The notes under the pieces are model-generated. The model was not told where the DNA came from. It saw only the letters and a program-made list of their open reading frames with translations, and searched no databases. A DNA stretch of 64,000 nt from contig NZ_BCAG01000003.1 of assembly GCF_001293685.1 (NCBI RefSeq), forward strand, positions 2,396,501 through 2,460,500, read 5' to 3'. This DNA is from Desulfatitalea tepidiphila (lineage in GTDB: Bacteria > Desulfobacterota > Desulfobacteria > Desulfobacterales > Desulfosarcinaceae). Position numbers and translations under genes: made by a program. This document shows, piece by piece, positions 58,828-64,000 of this stretch (position 1 is the stretch's first letter; each line of letters begins with the position of its first letter).

Positions 58828-59619
58828 ATGCCTACAGTACATGTCAATCACTGCGATATCTACTATGAAATCCACGGTCAAGGCGATCCACTGGTGATGA
58901 TCATGGGCCTGCGCCGCAATATCGAGTGGTGGTACCGTCAGATCCCGACTCTGGAAAAACACTTCAAGGTCGTTGTCTTTGACAACCGGGGGGCCGGACG
59001 TTCCGAAAAGCCGGCCATGGACTATTCCATCGGGCTGTTTGCCGACGATACGGCGGCGTTAATGGAGGCACTGGACATCGATTATGCCCACGTGTTGGGT
59101 GTCTCCATGGGCGGGTACATCGCCCAGGAACTTGCGATCAATCATCCACAAAAGGTGAAGGACCTTGTGTTAGGGTGCACCGGTTGCGGTGGTGAAAAGG
59201 CGGTATTGATGAGTGCCGACAGAATGGAAAAGTTCACGGCCAACCAGAACCTTACGCCCGAGGAGATCCTCAAAAAGGACATGGACATTTACTTTTCCAA
59301 TGAATACGTTGCCGGAAACCCGGCGGCGATGGCGCAGTTCAGTGAAATATCTATGCGATATTACCAGCCCGCCGATGCCTTTTTAAGACAGTATGCGGCT
59401 TGCCGAAAGCACGATACAGTCGCACGGATCAATCGAGTTACCCAGCCCACCCTGATCATGACGGGTGATGACGACCCCCTGGTTCCGCCGGAGAACTCTT
59501 TCATCCTCAAAGAGCTGCTTCCCCATGCGCAGCTGTCTGTTTTTCCAAAGGGGAGGCACTGCTTTTTCATGGAATTCGCCGATCGGTTCAACGAGGAGGT
59601 AGTCGATTTTTTCAGATAA
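58828..59619 (+). CDS. Alpha/beta hydrolase
   Basis: 263 aa from ATG 58828, with AAAGGA upstream; an in-frame ATG at 58759 is less likely. Features of the fold are the oxyanion region MIMGLRRNIEWWYRQ, FDNRGAGRSEKP, the nucleophile elbow GVSMGGYIAQELA (catalytic Ser), the acid in MTGDDDPLVPPEN and the His in FPKGRHCFFMEF. The triad is complete. It could be an esterase, a C-C hydrolase or a lactonase; the substrate cannot be told. It stands alone. Confidence 0.92.
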   Translation: MPTVHVNHCDIYYEIHGQGDPLVMIMGLRRNIEWWYRQIPTLEKHFKVVVFDNRGAGRSEKPAMDYSIGLFADDTAALMEALDIDYAHVLGVSMGGYIAQELAINHPQKVKDLVLGCTGCGGEKAVLMSADRMEKFTANQNLTPEEILKKDMDIYFSNEYVAGNPAAMAQFSEISMRYYQPADAFLRQYAACRKHDTVARINRVTQPTLIMTGDDDPLVPPENSFILKELLPHAQLSVFPKGRHCFFMEFADRFNEEVVDFFR

Positions 59620-59637
59620 GCCGCATGTTATGCTTTC

Positions 59638-59722
59638 ATCACTTTCCGATGGCATACGCCTGCCGCCGCGGGTCGGCATCCGCTTTGAGGACGCCGTTAG
59701 CACGGTCGATCACGATGATCTG
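59638..59722 (-). pseudogene. Gamma-glutamyltranspeptidase C-terminal fragment
   Basis: The minus strand reads IVIDRANGVLKADADPRRQA then YAIGK and a stop. This matches the last residues of gamma-glutamyltranspeptidases (G-L-GA-DPR-.G-A-G). Homology starts next to the broken end of the IS1595 element, which may have caused the loss of the rest of the gene. Confidence 0.55.
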
Positions 59723-59733
59723 CGATCAACCCA

Positions 59734-60471
59734 TCATTCAGGGTCCTTCTGACGAGCAGGTTCGACCTGAATATGATGGTATTCCTGGTTCAGCGCAGGA
59801 CGATAGCTATTGAGTTTATCTGTGACGACCATGCTGCCGGTTTCAATGTTGTGGTTGATAAAGGTTTCCAGTGAATAGGCCGAACAGTCCAGGGCAACCT
59901 GCAAACGAACACGGCCAATTTGCCAACAAGAATTCAAGGTTTCAGGGTCTTGAGCAGTGTATCTTTCAATACCAGCCAGGACGATTGTTTTGCCTTCAGC
60001 CCCGCGACCCCGTTTGCCGGACTTTTGGCCGCCGATGAAAAACTCATCGACCTCGACACGGCCCGATAATTTTTCGCGATCTTTGCGAACGGTGCAGCGT
60101 CTTAGCTTTTGCAACCAGGACCATGCCGTATGATAGCTGCCCAGGCCAAGCAGCTCTTGCAGGTTAACGGAACTGACGCCGGATTTGCGAGTCGTAAACC
60201 ACCACATCGCTTTGAACCAATAGGTGATCGGTTTTCTCGTTCCATGCATAATGGTACCGGCGGTCAGCGAAACCTGATGTTCACATCTTTTGCAGATGTA
60301 GAAGTTGTTTGAACTGAGCCAATAGGCGTTGTGACCACATTTTTCACAAATATATCCATCGGGCCATTTGATCCGGGCTAAATACTCGTAACAGGCTTCG
60401 GTGTTGCTGAAACGTTGGTCAAACTCGATTTCGGAATTGGGGAATTCCTCTGTAAAAGCAAAATTGGTCAT
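59734..60471 (-). mobile_element. IS1595-family transposase, C-terminally truncated
   Basis: 245 aa from ATG 60471, preceded by AAGGAGG. The N-terminal zinc ribbon has CEKCGHNAYWL and CKRCEHQVS, followed by SLTAGTIMHGTRKPITYWFK, typical of IS1595 transposases. The catalytic domain shows EVDEFFIGGQ (first Asp) and MVVTDKLNSYRPAL (second Asp). It ends at VEPARQKDPE before the region that carries the last catalytic residues, so about 60-100 residues are missing and the element is inactive. Confidence 0.88.
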
Positions 60472-60917
60472 GGCGACCTCCTTTGATTTAATTGAGGCCA
60501 TTGTAGCAACCACCTGTGACAGATACGGTCACACCACGCCAGATTTTTTATCATTAGGGTTTTGTGGCTACCCGCATATCTTTTTATCTTTCAAGGTGAG
60601 GGAGACGCGGTGTGTCCCAAGATAGTTTTGGCTTTCTGAAGCTTTCTGTGTTAGGCTGCTGGACATATTACTTTTGCGTTTTGCCGCCAATTCTCTGGAC
60701 AATCCTCTGATTGATTCATCGTTGTCGCGCGTTGTCACATCTTAAGCCACTGCCATTGACCGACCCTGTTCTGATTATCATTATTGAAAACAGTATTTAA
60801 ACCGGCGATTGATGCAGGACGCAAACGAGTTAGGCTTTCTTACGATTGACACTTCGCCCATCCAGGGGCGCTCAACCATTTCCCGTACGCATGCCGGGAA
60901 AATCGGGAGAGTCGTCA
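60472..60917. other. Intergenic stretch with a possible IS end
   Basis: TGTGAC-AGATACG-GTCACA at 60515-60533 is an inverted repeat 45 bases upstream of the transposase start and may belong to the IS1595 terminus or its promoter. The remaining sequence to 60917 shows nothing clear. Confidence 0.35.
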
Positions 60918-62279
60918 ATGGAGATCACGATATTGACATATGGCTTGCAACAGAGCCAAGACAACCCCATTCGGCAGGGTTTTGCCCCTCCCCGCTTTCG
61001 TGTAGTGCAAAGTTCCAATGACACCGATCTAGTTGATATGCTGAGAGAAACCCGAGCTCAGATCATCGTCTTGGGCCTTTCCGGTGCCGATGGGGACAAA
61101 GTCCTGGAGCAGGTGCGCCGCATTCGCGCCACCCATCACGATTTGCCCATTGTGGTGATCTCGCGCATGAGCAGTGAGGCGCGCGCCACGGCCGCCTTTC
61201 GCGCCGGGGTGGATGATTACTTCAAAGAGCCAATCTCCCGGGAACAGTTGCTGGGACGTATCGGTGATCTGCTTCTTCACCAAAGCGCGCCCGGGGTAAG
61301 ACCGCCGCCTCAACCGCCCTTAATGATCGGCACCAGTGAGACCATTCGAGCCACCCGCGATTACATCATCAGGGCCGCCGCCACCCAGAGCACGGTCCTG
61401 ATCACCGGCGAGACCGGCACAGGCAAGGAACTGGCCGCCCGTCTGATTCACCATTACAGCTGCCACGCCGCCAAACCCCTCATTGCCGTCAATTGCGCGG
61501 CCCTGCCCGAAAGCTTGGCCGAAAGCGAACTCTTCGGCTACGAACGCGGTGCCTTCACCGGCGCTTTGGAAGCGCGCAAGGGCAAGTTCGCCCTGGCCGA
61601 AGGCAGCACGCTGTTTCTTGATGAGATCGGCGATATGACGCCCTACATTCAGGCCAAGATCCTGCATGCCATCGAAGAGAAGGTGGTCTACCCCCTGGGC
61701 TGTAAAAAGCCCGTGACCCTGGATGTGCGCGTGGTGGCGGCCACCAATCGCGATTTGGAGCACCTGGTGGAGCAACAACAGTTTCGCGGCGATCTATACT
61801 ACCGCCTCAACATCGCCCGGGTGCACCTGCCGCCCCTGCGCGACAGAAGAGAAGATATTCCCGACCTGGTACAACACGGTATTTGTGATCTCAACCGACG
61901 CTTCGGACGACGGGTGGCAGGCATGACCGATGATGCCCTGGGCTTTTTACATAACTACCCCTGGCCCGGCAATGTGCGCGAACTGCTCAATCTGCTGGAG
62001 TCCACCTACATCAGCCTATCCGGCGACGCGGCCAGCGAGAGGATCGGCTTGGACGATCTGCCTCCGCGCTTCAGACAGCAGGCGGCCCGGCGCTATGGTT
62101 CGCCTGAATCCGAAGTGCGCCAGGTGATCGTTTCGGCCCTCACCCAAACCAACTGGAACAAAAGCCGGGCGGCGCGCAAGCTCAACTGGTCGCGCATGAC
62201 CCTTTACCGCAAGATGTCGCGGTTGAAGATCTCCGAAACCCGGCCCCCCGATCCCCATAAGACCTTCAGCTCCATGTAA
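60918..62279 (+). CDS. Sigma-54 activator with degenerate receiver domain
   Basis: 453 aa from ATG 60918, with GGGAGAG upstream (an in-frame ATG is at 60846). The N-terminal about 120 residues resemble a response-regulator receiver, but the phospho-acceptor position reads IIVLGLSGADG, with Gly for Asp; the conserved Lys remains in FKEPIS. The AAA+ domain has GETGTGKE, RGAFTGALEARKG, LFLDEIGDM and FRGDLYYRLNIARVHLPPLR; a Fis-type helix (NWNKSRAARKLNWSRMTLYR) ends the protein. It should activate sigma-54 promoters without phosphorylation. The sigma-54 promoter at 62544, before the tail-sheath genes, is the obvious target. Confidence 0.92.
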   Translation: MEITILTYGLQQSQDNPIRQGFAPPRFRVVQSSNDTDLVDMLRETRAQIIVLGLSGADGDKVLEQVRRIRATHHDLPIVVISRMSSEARATAAFRAGVDDYFKEPISREQLLGRIGDLLLHQSAPGVRPPPQPPLMIGTSETIRATRDYIIRAAATQSTVLITGETGTGKELAARLIHHYSCHAAKPLIAVNCAALPESLAESELFGYERGAFTGALEARKGKFALAEGSTLFLDEIGDMTPYIQAKILHAIEEKVVYPLGCKKPVTLDVRVVAATNRDLEHLVEQQQFRGDLYYRLNIARVHLPPLRDRREDIPDLVQHGICDLNRRFGRRVAGMTDDALGFLHNYPWPGNVRELLNLLESTYISLSGDAASERIGLDDLPPRFRQQAARRYGSPESEVRQVIVSALTQTNWNKSRAARKLNWSRMTLYRKMSRLKISETRPPDPHKTFSSM

Positions 62280-62300
62280 CAGTGTAACGCGAAGTGTAAC
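62274..62300. promoter_or_regulatory. Triplicated TGTAAC repeats, candidate activator sites
   Basis: ATGTAAC (62274), GTGTAAC (62282) and GTGTAAC (62294) follow one another across the end of the activator gene. They lie about 250 bp upstream of the sigma-54 promoter and could be enhancer sites. Assignment is inference. Confidence 0.35.
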
Positions 62301-62543
62301 ATGTTCTTATCTGACTAAAATTATATGAATTTATTCATTCCTGGCTGAAGGCTTCGCTACGTTTTATCAAAACCAGCGCCATACCTACCGCGGGGCCGGC
62401 AAGATCGCACGCTTCACGTCGAAAGTCTGGTACAGATGATACACTTTTCCGCGGGTGGTTGGGATGCTTTTCTTCAGGTCGCAGGCCCTCAATGCTTTGC
62501 GACGCATGCGCCCGCTTGGCTTCGACGTGGGTGGTAGAAAAAC

Positions 62544-62558
62544 TGGCATCGAAATTGC
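62544..62558 (+). promoter_or_regulatory. Sigma-54 promoter of the tail-sheath operon
   Basis: TGGCATCGAAATTGC matches TGGCAyr-N4-TTGC with exact GG-N10-GC spacing. It lies about 85 bp upstream of the DUF3467-like gene, immediately after a sigma-54 activator gene. Transcription would start near 62570. Confidence 0.65.
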
Positions 62559-62642
62559 CGTACTTCTGGTCAGGCTTCAAACACAGCTGCATTGAATCCG
62601 CGTCAAATCCTCTTCTACCAGAGGCAGGGGGCACTGCGTCAC

Positions 62643-62939
62643 ATGGATGCCAACACTCCGGCCTTGCAAAAGGCGTGCACACCCACGGGCCATTACGCCA
62701 ACAGCCTGCGCGTGGGCTATAACGCCTATGAGTTTGTCTTCGATTTCGGGCAGGCCTTTGGAGAAGAGGGCTGTATCAGCGGGTGCACCCGCATCATCAC
62801 CAACCCGGGGTATGCCAAGGCCATGATCGCGGCCCTGCAAAACGCACTGGAAGCCTTTGAAGCGGAATTCGGACACATCGGAAGCGAGCGCCAGGACGCG
62901 GCCGAAGGGAGTCAAGCCAATAACGCCGAAAACGAGTGA
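62643..62939 (+). CDS. DUF3467-like small protein
   Basis: 98 aa from ATG 62643; an in-frame TTG at 62592 would add 17 residues. The core HYANSLRVGYNAYEFVFDFG then CTRIITNPGYAKAMIAALQN matches the pattern of DUF3467 proteins (Y-N-..V..S.-EF.LDF, R.-.sP..AK.l...L...). The function of the family is unknown. It is the first gene behind the sigma-54 promoter and precedes the sheath gene by 26 bp, so it is part of the tail-like operon. Confidence 0.65.
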   Translation: MDANTPALQKACTPTGHYANSLRVGYNAYEFVFDFGQAFGEEGCISGCTRIITNPGYAKAMIAALQNALEAFEAEFGHIGSERQDAAEGSQANNAENE

Positions 62940-62965
62940 ATCGACGAGAAGAAGGAGGGCGAAAG

Positions 62966-64000
62966 ATGCCTGTCACAACAACCTATCCGGGCGTGTATAT
63001 CGAGGAGATCCCCAGTGGCGTGCGCACCATCACCGGGGTGGCCACCTCAATCACGGCTTTCATCGGCCGGGCCAAGCGCGGACCGGTCAACAAGGCTGAA
63101 ACCATCAACAACTTCGGGGATTACGAGCGCATTTTCGGCGGACTTGACCTCAATTCCAGCATGAGCTTCGCCGTACGCGACTTTTTCCTCAACGGCGGCG
63201 CCCAGGCCATCATCGTGCGCCTCTACCACACCGACACGGCCGGCGGCGCCGATCCGGCCAAGACCTCGCTCACCGTTGGCAACGTGATCATGGAGGCGGC
63301 CAACGAAGGTTCGTGGGGCGTCAACCTGCGCGCCGAGACCGATCTCATTGTCTCCGAGGATGTGGCCGTCAACCTGGGGTTGGCCAAGTCCGATCTTTTC
63401 AACCTCACCGTGCGCGACGCGAGCACGGGGGCTTCGGAGAAGTATTTGAACCTCTCCTTTAAAGAGAGCCCCCGCCGCGTGGACCGCGTGCTGGCGGCTC
63501 AGTCGGCCCTGGTGCGCTGGAAGGGGTCTTATCCCGGGACACCCCCCACGCCGGCGGCCGATAAGGATGAGGTCACCGAGGGTGAAACCGACTTAAAGGC
63601 CGCCACCAACCAGACCGAAATCGACGCGGCCAAGGCCAAGATCGCGGCAGGCCTGGCGGCCCTCAAGGCTTCGGACGGTCTGGCCCTGACCAAGGCCGAG
63701 GACTTCACCCCGGCCAATGCCGAGCGGGATAAAAAGGGTCTCTACGCCCTGGCCCAGGCCGATTTGTTCAATCTGCTGTGCATCCCACCCTACAAAGACA
63801 CCGCCGGCATTCCTAACCAGGACGTGGACGTGAGCCTGGTCTCGGACGCGGCGGCCTACTGCGAGAAGCGCCGCGCCATGCTGCTGGTGGACGCGCCCAG
63901 TGACTGGACCTCCAAGAGCACCGCAGTCTCCAAGTTCACCGACGCGGCCACGGACTACGTGGGCGCCCGCTCGCGCAATGCCGCGCTGTTTTTTCCGCGT
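62966..64000 (+). CDS. Contractile phage-tail sheath protein, partial at window end
   Basis: ATG 62966 follows GAAGGAGGG. The frame is open to the right edge (345 codons). MPVTTTYPGVYIEEIPSGVR, then ITGVATSITAFIGRAKRGP and FGDYERIFGG, are the conserved start of phage and contractile-injection sheath proteins; AVRDFFLNGGAQAIIVRLY follows, then an inserted Ala/Lys-rich domain and LFNLLCIPPYKD. Sheath subunits contract to drive an inner tube through a target envelope. The C-terminal sheath core is outside the window. With the dedicated sigma-54 control it may be a tailocin or extracellular contractile injection system rather than a prophage, but the rest of the cluster is needed to tell. Confidence 0.93.
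   Translation, partial: MPVTTTYPGVYIEEIPSGVRTITGVATSITAFIGRAKRGPVNKAETINNFGDYERIFGGLDLNSSMSFAVRDFFLNGGAQAIIVRLYHTDTAGGADPAKTSLTVGNVIMEAANEGSWGVNLRAETDLIVSEDVAVNLGLAKSDLFNLTVRDASTGASEKYLNLSFKESPRRVDRVLAAQSALVRWKGSYPGTPPTPAADKDEVTEGETDLKAATNQTEIDAAKAKIAAGLAALKASDGLALTKAEDFTPANAERDKKGLYALAQADLFNLLCIPPYKDTAGIPNQDVDVSLVSDAAAYCEKRRAMLLVDAPSDWTSKSTAVSKFTDAATDYVGARSRNAALFFPR

Noticed and set aside
62335-62682. 115-aa minus-strand frame opposite the DUF3467-like gene and its promoter
   Set aside because: It covers a well-placed sigma-54 promoter and has no recognised domain; its composition does not look clearly coding.
1-64000. CRISPR arrays, rRNA and tRNA genes, riboswitches
   Set aside because: No regularly spaced direct repeats, no rRNA-like tracts and no convincing cloverleaf were seen on reading.

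Overview
The window looks like a chromosomal segment of a strictly anaerobic deltaproteobacterium, most likely a sulfate reducer of the Desulfobacteraceae/Desulfosarcina type. The grounds are two sigma-54 enhancer-binding proteins, paired CaiB/BaiF CoA-transferases with an acyl-CoA ligase, TAXI-type TRAP transport, an old-yellow-enzyme oxidoreductase, a multi-cluster ferredoxin-like protein and many decayed gene ends. This is inference; there is no rRNA or other phylogenetic marker. All identifications were made by reading motifs, without database searches.

Layout. (1) 1-1.5 kb: the N-terminus of a plasmid/phage-type primase running off the left edge, inverted repeats and an AT-rich orphan gene. 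(2) 1.5-10 kb: a sigma-54 activator divergent from a small gene, an efflux adaptor, a giant protein joining an RND pump to a TolC-like channel, and a crotonase. (3) 10-12.4 kb: gene debris (GMC oxidoreductase tail, decayed nuclease paralogue) split by an intact IS256-family element with an 8-bp target duplication. (4) 13.0-30.1 kb: eight co-directional, tightly packed genes on the minus strand: type III-like Res, class II Fic, Mod methyltransferase, AAA+ ATPase, subtilisin-like protease, SF1 helicase with a RelE-like N-terminus, a PLD-fold protein, and an unrecognised 528-aa protein. A tyrosine recombinase is divergent at the upstream end. This is the best candidate for an undescribed composite defence system. 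(5) 31-37.5 kb: decayed VWA protein, two micro-genes, an HU/IHF protein, truncated PAS protein, DnaQ-like/GIY-YIG nuclease and a GlxA-type regulator. (6) 37.5-48.8 kb: catabolic region with an OYE-family reductase, ferredoxin-like protein, two CoA-transferases, an acyl-CoA ligase and a TRAP-TAXI receptor plus permease, consistent with uptake and CoA activation of an organic acid. (7) 48.9-52.6 kb: abutting fragments of alkylsulfatase, acyl-CoA dehydrogenase, chromate transporter, integrases, EamA transporter and IS3 transposase. (8) 52.6-54.7 kb: a short integron cassette array (three cassettes, three attC sites, no integrase seen). (9) 54.9-60.5 kb: a damaged ABC exporter operon, an alpha/beta hydrolase and a truncated IS1595 element. 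(10) 60.9-64 kb: a sigma-54 activator with a degenerate receiver, a good sigma-54 promoter, a DUF3467-like gene and a contractile tail sheath gene running off the right edge, probably the start of a phage-tail-like or contractile injection cluster.

The window is strongly accessory in character: about fifteen gene remnants, two insertion sequences, at least three recombinase traces and an integron array lie between intact metabolic and defence operons.
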